From a virus, in the IMG/VR virus record IMGVR_UViG_3300042896_000066, positions 1 through 36,879 of that record: 36,879 nt of DNA. One strand, 5' to 3'. Made by a program: the position numbers and the translations under genes. Every line of letters starts with the position of its first letter. Position 1 is the stretch's first letter. This document shows, one piece after another, positions 29,585 to 36,879 of this stretch. The notes under the pieces were generated by a model that worked only from the letters and a program-made list of their open reading frames with translations, searched no databases and had not been told where the DNA came from.

Positions 29585-30205
29585 TTATACCCCAATATTA
29601 GGAAACAGTTTAATTAATTCTTCTTTACACTTCAAAGCTACATCTCTGTGCTCTTTCTGAGTAGCTGCATCACATCGAATATCGACATAGTGCATCCAGC
29701 TTCGTAGTGTCCCATTCATATACATTTTACTCATTGTAATGCCTTCTGGAAGCACCTTACGAGCAACCTCTTTAGCAATACCGATAGCAAGGGCTTCATC
29801 GTACACCATCCGAGCACTTCTAAGGGCTTCTCGCTGCTTTGCAGTCCACCACTCTTGTAACTCTCTGTCCTCAGTCTCTAGGCTGCTCTGACGGTTCTTA
29901 GTGTCTTGCATCCGAGCCTCAGAGATTGAATAACCCTGTACTTCAGCATACCGTTGACTAAACTCTTGGAATGAGAAACTACGATGCCTAAGAATCTGTC
30001 GAGCTATATCTCGTGTAGTTTCAATTTCCATACATACATTGACCATCTCAAAAGGCGACCAATGTTTATGTTTTACCAAGTATTTAATCAATCGTGATGA
30101 ATCAGTACCAGCCTCTTGATTAGCGGGGGCACTAACCCGAGCCATGTGTGCAATGAGGTCTTCACCGTTAGGGGTTGACCAGATTACTTTTACTTTATTT
30201 GTCAT
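29585..30205 (-). CDS. thyX: Flavin-dependent thymidylate synthase
   Basis: Makes dTMP from dUMP using FAD, NADPH and methylene-tetrahydrofolate. The 206-residue protein has the full ThyX signature R73-H-R-x7-S83 (in R-H-R-S-F-S-F-Q-E-F-S-Q-R-Y), plus the C-terminal R-S-W-M-H-Y substrate-binding region around 168. Length and motifs are normal for the family. It stands with NrdJ and MazG, so the leftward arm encodes its own dTMP and dNTP supply. Confidence 0.96.
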   Translation of the reverse strand: MTNKVKVIWSTPNGEDLIAHMARVSAPANQEAGTDSSRLIKYLVKHKHWSPFEMVNVCMEIETTRDIARQILRHRSFSFQEFSQRYAEVQGYSISEARMQDTKNRQSSLETEDRELQEWWTAKQREALRSARMVYDEALAIGIAKEVARKVLPEGITMSKMYMNGTLRSWMHYVDIRCDAATQKEHRDVALKCKEELIKLFPNIGV

Positions 30206-30210
30206 TTAAT

Positions 30211-30372
30211 TTATCGTTTAGGAAGAATAGAAACCACCACGGAAAGAAGAAAAAGAAAGAATGCAAGAATAATTCCACCATAAGCAGGGAGTAGGACATA
30301 CCACCAAGACCAATCAATAAAATTAGTTAATTTCAAACCAACAAACAAAACAGTTAATAAACTCAACAACAT
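30211..30372 (-). CDS. 53-residue two-helix membrane protein
   Basis: I start at ATG 30372, which has a GGAGAAA ribosome site, rather than at a start overlapping the endonuclease gene. Two hydrophobic segments, about residues 1-16 and 24-49 with a W-S-W-W turn between, predict two membrane helices. It lies between endonuclease I and ThyX. Its size and shape would suit a small inner-membrane effector or antiholin-like protein, with no direct evidence. Confidence 0.75.
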   Translation of the reverse strand: MLLSLLTVLFVGLKLTNFIDWSWWYVLLPAYGGIILAFFLFLLSVVVSILPKR

Positions 30373-30373
30373 A

Positions 30374-30796
30374 TTATTTCTCCAGTATCCAAGAGAGAGG
30401 GATTTCTCTATCGGAATATTTAAATCCATGTTTATCACACCACATACCATAAGTAGTCTTTGAAGCCTTACTAAGTTTAGCTTTAGAGTTACTAAAGACA
30501 AACCTAATATCTAACTCAGGATGTTGCTCCTTAACCCACAGATGCTTTAACCTATCTGCGACTAAGAATCTCCCTTTAGACTCAATAATTATACCATTAC
30601 TCAGCAACTGAAAGTCAGGGGTGTAACTCCTTTTCTTCTCAGGCTGATTAAAGTTAATCTTCAACTTCTCATACTCAAACGGTACTTTATCAGCAGATAA
30701 CTTCTTAGCAATGGTCTCTTCAAGTCCTGACCTGAATCCGTGCTTCAAAGCTACCTGCCTTACTGTCATTGGTTTACGTTTACTGGTGGTTGCCAC
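30374..30796 (-). CDS. Endonuclease I (Holliday-junction resolvase, T7 gp3-like)
   Basis: A 140-residue protein that resolves branched DNA before packaging and, in T7, degrades host DNA. The T7 active-site set is intact in order: Glu26 in S-G-L-E-E, Asp61 in T-P-D-F, Glu72 and Lys74 in E-S-K-G (T7 Glu20, Asp55, Glu65, Lys67). The C-terminal W-C-x-x-H-G-F-K segment also fits the family. It begins inside the exonuclease gene, with a 31-base overlap. Confidence 0.93.
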   Translation of the reverse strand: MATTSKRKPMTVRQVALKHGFRSGLEETIAKKLSADKVPFEYEKLKINFNQPEKKRSYTPDFQLLSNGIIIESKGRFLVADRLKHLWVKEQHPELDIRFVFSNSKAKLSKASKTTYGMWCDKHGFKYSDREIPLSWILEK

Positions 30797-31488
30797 AGCT
30801 CTCCTTTATAACGTCGAAGCCACAGCAACTGTCCATTCTCTACAATGCGCTCAAGAGGCTCCCCTGCATCTTTATAAGCCTTCACAACACTGTTGTACAG
30901 GTCTATCACAGCTACTGAGTCACCAAGTATCTTAGCAGCCTTAACAGGCCCAATGCCTTTTAAGCCAACAATGTTATCAGTTCTATCGCCAGTCAACAAC
31001 TGTAGGTAGAAGCTATAGTTTCCTTCATCCTCAGTAACAAAGTATTCTTCTTGCTTAACAGGATTGTAGTGCCACCCCGGTAATTGATTTAAATCTTTGT
31101 CAACGTGAACAATCCAGCTATCTTCCAGCACTATATCCATAGCCACGGTATCGTCAGCTTCTTCATTAACCGATACTGTAGCACCTAGGCGCATAGCGTG
31201 TTTACGAAGTGCATCAAAGTGCTCAGGGCGTACAACATCTTTACGATTACCTTTGTAGGGATAAGTAACTGCAATATCGTTTCTGAAGTTAGTACTACCA
31301 GTTAGGTATGCTTTAAAGTCATCACAATCCAGTTGGATATAGACAATCTCTGTAAGCCACTCTGTCAATCGGTTCTTGGCGATCTGTTCAGAGGCATCTT
31401 TAGCTGAGAAGGCAACACTGTAGATCATGAAGTCCATGTCTATCAGTGCTACCCTCGGCTTATTATCCTTAGAGGATGTATTCGTCAT
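30766..31488 (-). CDS. 5'-3' exonuclease (flap/RNase H-like)
   Basis: A 240-residue enzyme starting at ATG 31488. It has the acidic metal site of the FEN family: Asp17/Asp19 in I-D-M-D, Glu109, Glu110, Asp112 and Asp113 in E-E-A-D-D, Asp130/Asp132, and Asp168/Asp171 in G-D-R-T-D-N-I. The helix-three-turn-helix DNA-binding motif G-L-K-G-I-G-P follows (175-181). It serves to remove RNA primers and, as T7 gp6 does, to expose ends for recombination. The start overlaps the SSB gene by 20 bases. Confidence 0.9.
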   Translation of the reverse strand: MTNTSSKDNKPRVALIDMDFMIYSVAFSAKDASEQIAKNRLTEWLTEIVYIQLDCDDFKAYLTGSTNFRNDIAVTYPYKGNRKDVVRPEHFDALRKHAMRLGATVSVNEEADDTVAMDIVLEDSWIVHVDKDLNQLPGWHYNPVKQEEYFVTEDEGNYSFYLQLLTGDRTDNIVGLKGIGPVKAAKILGDSVAVIDLYNSVVKAYKDAGEPLERIVENGQLLWLRRYKGELWQPPVNVNQ

Positions 31489-31909
31489 CTTCAGAATCAA
31501 TGTCAGCAGAAGCTGGAGTGTATTTAATCAACTCCGTAACCACTACTCGCTTAGGGCTTGCACCGATACCCTTCTTCTTACCAAATGACCAGTTATAAGG
31601 TGCAACAACTACCATAGCTTTTGAGCCATTACCAATGATTCGAGGGTCAATCTCGTCACCATTTTCATCGGTAGGTTTAATTACAAACTTACTCTTACAG
31701 GTTACAAAGCGCCCCTTATCTGCATGATCTCCAACAACCATACCAAGGTCTTCCAACTTCTCTACAGCGGCTGCTGAGAGCTTACCAAGCTGTACGATGT
31801 ACTTCTGAGAGTCTTCAGTGTACTGATTAAATTCACACATATCCTTAGCGTAGAAGAGTTCTCCTGCGATCTTGATTGGTTTGATTGATGAGTCGTTATT
31901 TGTAGCCAT
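31469..31909 (-). CDS. Probable single-stranded DNA-binding protein (T7 gp2.5-like role)
   Basis: A 146-residue protein. The middle is beta-rich and basic, with aromatic residues typical of an OB fold. The C-terminal tail (about 136-146) is acidic, D-I-D-S-E-D-D-E-Y-I-L, like the tails by which SSBs bind polymerase and helicase. It is placed between the polymerase and the exonuclease. An AGGAA ribosome site lies about eight bases before the ATG. The call rests on tail, size and context. Confidence 0.65.
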   Translation of the reverse strand: MATNNDSSIKPIKIAGELFYAKDMCEFNQYTEDSQKYIVQLGKLSAAAVEKLEDLGMVVGDHADKGRFVTCKSKFVIKPTDENGDEIDPRIIGNGSKAMVVVAPYNWSFGKKKGIGASPKRVVVTELIKYTPASADIDSEDDEYIL

Positions 31910-31959
31910 TTTAAAGTTCCTATTAAGTTTTTAAATTCTTCGTCTATCCGAAGTGTCTC

Positions 31960-32151
31960 TTAGTGTACCACAGTATCTTCAGTTTTACCAGATATTTTAA
32001 ATGCTTCTGATAAATACTTTACAACACTAGCTAATACAAAGAACATCTGTTCATTAGTCATATCCTCTGAAGTCCCTATGATGAATGATTCACCATTGAA
32101 CTTAATGTGGATATGTTTATAGTCGTCATCTTTTAATGAGTCTGTCGCCAT
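31960..32151 (-). CDS. 63-residue protein between polymerase and SSB
   Basis: A small protein starting 19 bases inside the end of the polymerase gene, so likely coupled to it. It has an acidic N-terminus, a short beta segment (K-F-N-G-E-S-F-I-I-G), then a helix (E-Q-M-F-F-V-L-A-S-V-V-K-Y-L). A polymerase-associated factor is one possibility, by position only. Confidence 0.7.
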   Translation of the reverse strand: MATDSLKDDDYKHIHIKFNGESFIIGTSEDMTNEQMFFVLASVVKYLSEAFKISGKTEDTVVH

Positions 32152-33851
32152 GATTTCCCTGTCTTGTATTCACCGTCCAGAGGACAGCGAAGATTATAAA
32201 ATAAACCTGCATCAATGATTGCCTGCTTACCTGCTTCACCTGTTATTGTAGCATACTTCTCAGTAGTTTCCCACTGAAATTCATCATGAACATTAACTAC
32301 CATCTTTACAGGCCACTTATTCTTAACAATCTGCTCATTAAACAATACCAATGCTTTCTTCATAACAATAGCACCAGCACCCTGTAACAAACTATTAAGA
32401 GCAGCGTGCTCCGATCTAACCCAAATCATCCTGCCATCTAAGCCGGGAACAAATCCTTTTGCCGCATATTTTGAGACTGCTTCAATAAGTTTTCGTAAAG
32501 CTGGTGTCTGAGCGAGAAATGATTGTTTAAGTTTCTTACCTGCTGCTGCACTTCCCCCGACAATTGAACCAATTTTACTATCTCCTGCTCCGTAGAGAAA
32601 GGCATAAATGAAAGTCTTCGCGTTGTCTCTCGTAGCAAGTCCAGCTGCTCGTTGGTTGACGGTATGGACATCTGTGCCATCTTTGGAACTTCCCTCAGTA
32701 ACTGTTTTGACATATTTATCATCTTTCATATAATGAGCAAGCATACGCAACTCAAGGCCGCTGGCATCACACCCAACTAATACATTGTCTTCTTCAACTG
32801 TCCAGCATTCCCTACACTCAGGGCCAAAGATACTACCTGAGTTAGGTATCTGTGCCATATTAGGTGACGAGTGTGTCATACGTCCTGTAACAGCCCCATT
32901 AGTGATTACCTTACCGTGTACTCTACCATCCTCTTCCACAGCTTCTAACCAGCTTGTAATCTGTGCTATGCGCTTCTGTAACATCAAATACTCTTCAATC
33001 AAACGAGCTTCGGGAAACTTACAATCTTTTAATGTACTTTCATCAATAATCGGCTTGTTGTCAGTCGGTGTGAACTTCTTAGGCTTCCACCCAAGACTTA
33101 TCAGCTTCTCTCCAATTTGTACTCGGCTGCCGGGGTTGAAAGTAACCACGCCGTCTTTGAGGGTCTTTCCAGTTTTCTCTGAGATTCGCTGCACAGTGTA
33201 GGGAGGCCATCTGATTTGCATCTGTTCCTGTAAGCTGTCCAGTTTTCCTTTGACTGTAGTAAGTAAGCTGGTTGCATAAGGTAAATCCAATTTAAATCCA
33301 TTGCGTACCTGTTGACCAATGATAGCAGCTACTTCGTGTTCTAAAGTAACACTATCGTCGGAAAACTTCTTTTCCTTCAGCGCCAGTTCAAGCGTATGAA
33401 AGAGTCTCTCAGTGACTTCAACATCCCTGATACAGTAATCTGCAAGTAATCCCATGTGAGGGTTGTCATAGCATTCTCCTTTATATTCTTCACGTCGATC
33501 ATTTAACCACTGCCATACAGCTTTGTAGTTAATCTTGGCGATACCTAAGCTCTCGCCCCAATTCTCTAGCGAGTGACCGCTCTCTCTGCTTGGCTCTAAT
33601 AGCCTGCTTACTATCAGCGTATCGTATACCTGCTTCTTCTTGATTCTCACCTTCCAGCAATTCGCTAGGACTGGCGCGTCGAAGCTCGTCCCGTTGTGCA
33701 TGATAATCTGAGTACTGTCCTTTAGATAGTCCGAGAGTCCGTCGAGTGTGTTCCATGTCTTGATTTCCTGTGTGTCAATGTCTTTAGTAACCGCTAACCA
33801 GATTATTTTATGGCTTAGTGTTGTCTCAATGTCTAATACTACTCTTTTCAT
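32133..33851 (-). CDS. DNA polymerase, family A (T7-like)
   Basis: Replicates the phage genome. The 572-residue protein has a 3'-5' exonuclease domain (Asp7 and Glu9 in L-D-I-E-T, N-G-x-x-F-D near 53-58, Asp143 in R-D-V-E) and a polymerase domain with motif A (Asp362), motif B (Arg408, Lys412, Tyr416, then L-Y-G-A-G) and motif C (H522-D523-E524). Motif B is nearly identical to that of T7. It is about 130 residues shorter than T7 polymerase (704), so it may lack the thioredoxin-binding insert. Tyr416 occupies the E. coli Pol I 762 position. Confidence 0.96.
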   Translation of the reverse strand: MKRVVLDIETTLSHKIIWLAVTKDIDTQEIKTWNTLDGLSDYLKDSTQIIMHNGTSFDAPVLANCWKVRIKKKQVYDTLIVSRLLEPSRESGHSLENWGESLGIAKINYKAVWQWLNDRREEYKGECYDNPHMGLLADYCIRDVEVTERLFHTLELALKEKKFSDDSVTLEHEVAAIIGQQVRNGFKLDLPYATSLLTTVKGKLDSLQEQMQIRWPPYTVQRISEKTGKTLKDGVVTFNPGSRVQIGEKLISLGWKPKKFTPTDNKPIIDESTLKDCKFPEARLIEEYLMLQKRIAQITSWLEAVEEDGRVHGKVITNGAVTGRMTHSSPNMAQIPNSGSIFGPECRECWTVEEDNVLVGCDASGLELRMLAHYMKDDKYVKTVTEGSSKDGTDVHTVNQRAAGLATRDNAKTFIYAFLYGAGDSKIGSIVGGSAAAGKKLKQSFLAQTPALRKLIEAVSKYAAKGFVPGLDGRMIWVRSEHAALNSLLQGAGAIVMKKALVLFNEQIVKNKWPVKMVVNVHDEFQWETTEKYATITGEAGKQAIIDAGLFYNLRCPLDGEYKTGKSWRQTH

Positions 33852-33877
33852 ACAGATTCTCTTTAGTTAGATACATA

Positions 33878-35533
33878 TTATAACACCTCCAGCACATCTA
33901 ATTCGCATTCATTCAAGTATCCAGTCACTTTATTATAGTGCAGTCCAAACTTCTCACCTGTTGCACTGCCTGCATAACGATCTTTCAAGACCCTGAAGGT
34001 AGTTGTTTGACGAACCACAGGGTCAGCGGCTTGTTTATCTCGTTCCAAACCAAACATATAATGAGACCAGCGTGCAATAGCCCGTGAACCAGTAAAATGC
34101 TTCTCAAGAACCCTTCCTCCCTCTTCGTGAGCTTTACCTTCTGGAGTAGTAAGGTGACTGACAAAGTGAATGATGAGGCCATCAGACTGAGCGAGACTAG
34201 CCATATCTGCCATGATTCCATCAAGTGCTCTCCGTTCATCCTGTTCGTTAGCTGCCAATGCCGTTAAGTGGTCTAAATAGATCATTTTGATGTCATAAAC
34301 CTTAGCAAAGTACTTAATGATACCCTTTACAGTCGTCCAGTCCATAGCACCGAAGTGCTCCATCATGTATAACTGCTTACGCGCATCAATGCGCTCTACA
34401 CTCTCTTCATACTCCGTCCGTGTCCAGCCTGCATCAGGGATATGGTACAGCTTTCGGTCAATCTTTCCAGCTACTCGTTGAGCAGTTTCTACTACATTCT
34501 GTTCCAAGTAGATCACACCGACACGTTCGTTCAGGACTTCAATGTCATAAGCAATCTGTTGTGTAAATACATCAGTCTTACCGACACCAACACCAGCACC
34601 GAAGCCATAGAGTTCACCCTTACGTCGACCGTATGTGAGCTTAGTGAGGCTATCGAAGCACCAAGGTACACCAGCCACAGCAGGGGTCAACATACGCTCT
34701 TTAATATCGCTTATAGTGACGATACCTTCAGGTTTAAACTCTTCAGCCCTCCACCAAGCGTTAGTAAACTCTTTCTCCTTACCCTGTGAAAGGTAATCGC
34801 AAGCATCTTTAAAGCCTGACAAGTGCTTCATCACCTTAGCCTTACCTGAGAACAGTTCAGCCACTTCTTTAGAGGCTTTCTTACCCGGTTCATCACTATC
34901 AAAACAGATAATAATGCTGTCAAAGCTGTTGAGCCATTCAAACGATGCTTTGCAGTCCTTTAAAGCAGCCTGTGCTCCGTTGCGAACACTCACCGAAGGG
35001 TATAGGCTACCTTGCATCTGGAAAGCTGCTAGAGCGTCTAGTTCTCCTTCACAGATTGTGACGGCTTTACCACCAGAGTTAAATAAGCTCTGCCCGAACA
35101 AGACAGCTTCATTAAATGACCCCTTGATAGTGAAAGCTTTATCGGCAACGGTTCTAACTTTAGCAGCAACTGTGTCTCCTGCTCCGTTAGTGTAAGGATA
35201 AAAGTGTCGTCCATTGTCCTGTGTTACTCCATACTTATCACAAGTGTTGCGTGTGATGTTACGCTCAGGGATTGATTTGATAGTGCCTGTAATTTCCATC
35301 GGTACTGTGCTCTTGTTATGTTTAACGCTTGATTTACTGTAACTTACTCTGTCGCTGTCTTCGTCGCTGTTACCTGACGCATTCGCTGACGTGTAGGCGG
35401 TACAAATAGAGCAATAAGTGTGTCCATCACTGTAGAGAGAAGCTGCATCACTACTACCACACTGCGTGCATGGGATGTGTTTCAGAAACCGGCTCTTTGG
35501 CAGCGGCTGGATCGGTAGGTACTGTTTCATCAT
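33878..35533 (-). CDS. Primase-helicase (T7 gp4-like)
   Basis: A 551-residue fused primase and ring helicase. The zinc domain uses C22, C25, C41 and C44; F-L-x-H-I-P-C-x-x-C-G-S-S-D and L-Y-S-D-G-H-T closely follow T7 gp4. TOPRIM acids are Glu162/Glu164 in C-E-G-E-L-D and D212-S-D214. Walker A is G-A-G-V-G-V-G-K-T (312-320), with Walker B in I-Y-L-D-H. I start at ATG 35533 (or 35530), giving about 15 residues before the zinc domain as in T7. A longer frame from a TTG at 35587 would overlap the upstream gene more. Confidence 0.94.
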   Translation of the reverse strand: MMKQYLPIQPLPKSRFLKHIPCTQCGSSDAASLYSDGHTYCSICTAYTSANASGNSDEDSDRVSYSKSSVKHNKSTVPMEITGTIKSIPERNITRNTCDKYGVTQDNGRHFYPYTNGAGDTVAAKVRTVADKAFTIKGSFNEAVLFGQSLFNSGGKAVTICEGELDALAAFQMQGSLYPSVSVRNGAQAALKDCKASFEWLNSFDSIIICFDSDEPGKKASKEVAELFSGKAKVMKHLSGFKDACDYLSQGKEKEFTNAWWRAEEFKPEGIVTISDIKERMLTPAVAGVPWCFDSLTKLTYGRRKGELYGFGAGVGVGKTDVFTQQIAYDIEVLNERVGVIYLEQNVVETAQRVAGKIDRKLYHIPDAGWTRTEYEESVERIDARKQLYMMEHFGAMDWTTVKGIIKYFAKVYDIKMIYLDHLTALAANEQDERRALDGIMADMASLAQSDGLIIHFVSHLTTPEGKAHEEGGRVLEKHFTGSRAIARWSHYMFGLERDKQAADPVVRQTTTFRVLKDRYAGSATGEKFGLHYNKVTGYLNECELDVLEVL

Positions 35534-35780
35534 TGAAGGTATCTGGTTGAGATGTAATTGGCTTATAGAAAGTATTGAGTGTTTCAAATGCTCCTGATTT
35601 AAACTTCTTCTTAATGAGAGAAGTCCTCACCTCTTGTGCTCCTAAAGCGTAGTGATTCAGTGTGAACACACGAGCTACAGGGTGCTTAGGGTTACCAGCA
35701 TAATAAAAGAACTTTGCTGGTGGTGTAAAGTGTACCACAGGTTTGTTATCAACATTCACTTCTTTTGCTAATAGTTTCAT
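35454..35780 (-). CDS. Protein of unknown function upstream of primase-helicase
   Basis: A 108-residue protein with a beta-rich aromatic N-terminal half (H-F-T-P-P-A-K-F-F-Y-Y) and a Pro/Asp/Thr-rich, probably disordered C-terminus. A strong AAGGAG ribosome site precedes the ATG. It is unusual that the last 80 bases overlap the start of the primase-helicase in another frame. No family is recognised. Confidence 0.75.
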   Translation of the reverse strand: MKLLAKEVNVDNKPVVHFTPPAKFFYYAGNPKHPVARVFTLNHYALGAQEVRTSLIKKKFKSGAFETLNTFYKPITSQPDTFNDETVPTDPAAAKEPVSETHPMHAVW

Positions 35781-35797
35781 TTAATTACTCCTTAATG

Positions 35798-36808
35798 TCA
35801 TTCATATTTACACAACCACGCATTACTAATCACCTTGAAAGAGTTCTCTGTATCACTAAGTGACTTGAACACCAAGCCCTCACGTTGAGAATCATTTAAG
35901 TTACTCTCACCCTCTGCCTGAAACAATAGAACACTCATGTCATATTCTAACTCAAATCCTTCATAGAGAACAGGAACATGGTTAAGTGCAAGCCTTCTAC
36001 ATACTTCCCGGCGTTCGTAAGGAGACATATATTCTTGTGTTTGAATATTGAATATATCATAGACAAAGAACATAGCCTTACTCAGACCATACTGATTACC
36101 TTGGATACCGGGGCCACATAGTTCACCCTGAATAGCAAAGTCCCAATACTTATCAAATTCAGCCATGCGTTCTTGAAGGCCGTGCCATTTGGCTACTTCC
36201 CAGAATGTGTTGCCTTCTGTGTCCTTTAAATCAATGTTACGGCTACATACACCGAACTCACCTTTGTGCTGATAGACAGTCATTGAACTACCGTCCAGCT
36301 TCTCAGTAACTTCCCACTTTACACCTTCTTGCTTCCATTCATCATATGCTTTTGACAAGTTCTGAATGCGTGCCTGATCTGTCTTAGGAATGAACGTAGG
36401 AAAGTTACCCTTAGCTGACCCCGCTAGGCAGGCTGGGATGGGCTTTTCATACAATTGAATACCTAGGTAGTCTGTCAGGTCTGTACCCTCTTCTACGGAG
36501 CCTATGCCATCTGTTACCAAGTCGAGCAACAATCCCTGAGAGATAATCCCCTTGAACTTCTTAGTCCGTAGCCGTTCACCCACTACATCATTGAACATCC
36601 GTTCTCTATTGCCTGCAAGGAAGGGTGCAAGCTGAATCGGAACCCATGAATCAATCTCAACATAGATTGCTAAGGTATGTTCTTTGAATTGACCCTTCTT
36701 CACAACAACATCCCAGCCCCCGATGCGGGCAAGTTCAATGAAGTCTGCACCCTGAATAGGTACGATCTGGTCAATGTTGCGTACAGTAGCTAGTTTACGT
36801 TCAGTCAT
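35798..36808 (-). CDS. RNA ligase, Rnl5 (DRB0094/DraRnl)-like
   Basis: A 336-residue enzyme that seals nicks or breaks in RNA with ATP. I start at ATG 36808, which has an AGGAAG ribosome site seven bases upstream; an in-frame TTG lies two codons before it. The N-terminal half (1-110) looks like the extra OB domain of Deinococcus-type Rnl5 ligases (G-W-D-V-V-V-K-K-G-Q ... Y-V-E-I-D). The nucleotidyltransferase part has motif I with Lys170 (E-K-L-D-G-S), C-S-R-N (188-191), F-V-Y-D (248-251), motif IV E-G-L-V-F-K (310-315) and motif V F-K-V-I-S (324-328). All catalytic motifs are intact. It is coupled to a zinc-ribbon gene upstream. Confidence 0.9.
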   Translation of the reverse strand: MTERKLATVRNIDQIVPIQGADFIELARIGGWDVVVKKGQFKEHTLAIYVEIDSWVPIQLAPFLAGNRERMFNDVVGERLRTKKFKGIISQGLLLDLVTDGIGSVEEGTDLTDYLGIQLYEKPIPACLAGSAKGNFPTFIPKTDQARIQNLSKAYDEWKQEGVKWEVTEKLDGSSMTVYQHKGEFGVCSRNIDLKDTEGNTFWEVAKWHGLQERMAEFDKYWDFAIQGELCGPGIQGNQYGLSKAMFFVYDIFNIQTQEYMSPYERREVCRRLALNHVPVLYEGFELEYDMSVLLFQAEGESNLNDSQREGLVFKSLSDTENSFKVISNAWLCKYE

Positions 36809-36879
36809 TTTCAATCTTCCTGTGGTTGTTAAAGGTTCTTGCTCTCAATTCTTGTTTTGCATTTGGCTTCTCACTAAAC
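36753..36879. repeat. Terminal direct repeat, right copy (circular-assembly overlap)
   Basis: Identical to bases 1-127. It includes the start of the RNA ligase and the 3' part of the zinc-ribbon gene. The genome closes by joining base 36752 to base 1. Confidence 0.95.
36801..36879 (-). CDS. Zinc-ribbon gene, duplicated 3' end only (partial)
   Basis: This is the 3' part of the 115-residue zinc-ribbon gene whose full copy lies at 49-396; it runs off the right edge. It is present because of the circular overlap. Its TGA (36803-36801) overlaps the RNA ligase ATG at 36808. Confidence 0.9.
   Translation of the reverse strand, partial: FSEKPNAKQELRARTFNNHRKIEND

Noticed and set aside
1-36879. Temperate lifestyle
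   Set aside because: No integrase, excisionase, CI-like repressor, partition gene or attachment-site repeat was found. The terminal identity is explained by circular assembly.
1-36879. tRNA or rRNA genes
   Set aside because: No cloverleaf-like segment with a T-arm GTTCRA and acceptor pairing was noticed in the few non-coding stretches. A covariance search would settle this.

Overview
The window is a complete, circularly assembled genome of a short-tailed (podovirus-like) double-stranded DNA phage, about 36.75 kb. Its last 127 bases repeat its first 127, so the molecule closes on itself. No integrase, repressor, partition or transposase gene is visible. The DNA polymerase, primase-helicase and Holliday-junction endonuclease resemble phage T7, but there is no phage RNA polymerase. 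The promoters I can see are host sigma-70 type, three of them near consensus. An M15 endopeptidase endolysin, a holin and T7/P22-like ejection proteins fit a virulent phage of a Gram-negative bacterium. The moderately low GC, B12-dependent ribonucleotide reductase and ThyX suggest an aquatic host, but the host itself cannot be read from the sequence.

Layout. A non-coding control region (about 4.09-5.28 kb) separates two divergent arms. It holds a strong leftward promoter, three perfect DnaA boxes, four families of short repeats, an AT-rich stretch flanked by a 14-bp inverted repeat, and a consensus rightward promoter. It is the best candidate for the replication origin and early/late switch.

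The rightward arm (5.28-25.21 kb) carries packaging, virion and lysis genes: small terminase, HNH nuclease, large terminase and portal; a cassette of collagen-like and fibre genes; a second promoter; scaffold and major capsid protein; a terminator followed by an extended -10 promoter; an Ala/Ser-rich fibre; two tail-tube/stabilisation proteins; a repeat-rich fibre; a GNAT-like protein; three internal virion (ejection) proteins; endolysin; and holin.

The leftward arm runs from 4.09 kb down to 1, continues across the join at 36.8 kb, and ends at 25.27 kb. First comes a string of tiny early genes, many overlapping by ATGA. Next are an Rnl5-like RNA ligase, T7-gp4-like primase-helicase, T7-like DNA polymerase, a probable SSB, 5'-3' exonuclease and endonuclease I. 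Last comes a nucleotide-metabolism block: ThyX, MazG, a metallophosphoesterase, a dNTP pyrophosphohydrolase-like protein and NrdJ. The arms converge on a bidirectional terminator at 25.22-25.26 kb.

How it works together (inference). Host RNA polymerase would transcribe both arms from the control region. The leftward products reshape host metabolism, make deoxynucleotides and replicate the DNA, possibly starting at a host-DnaA-dependent origin. The rightward products package DNA, build the particle and lyse the cell. Several small genes here, at 17-59 codons, were found by reading overlaps and ribosome binding sites by eye.
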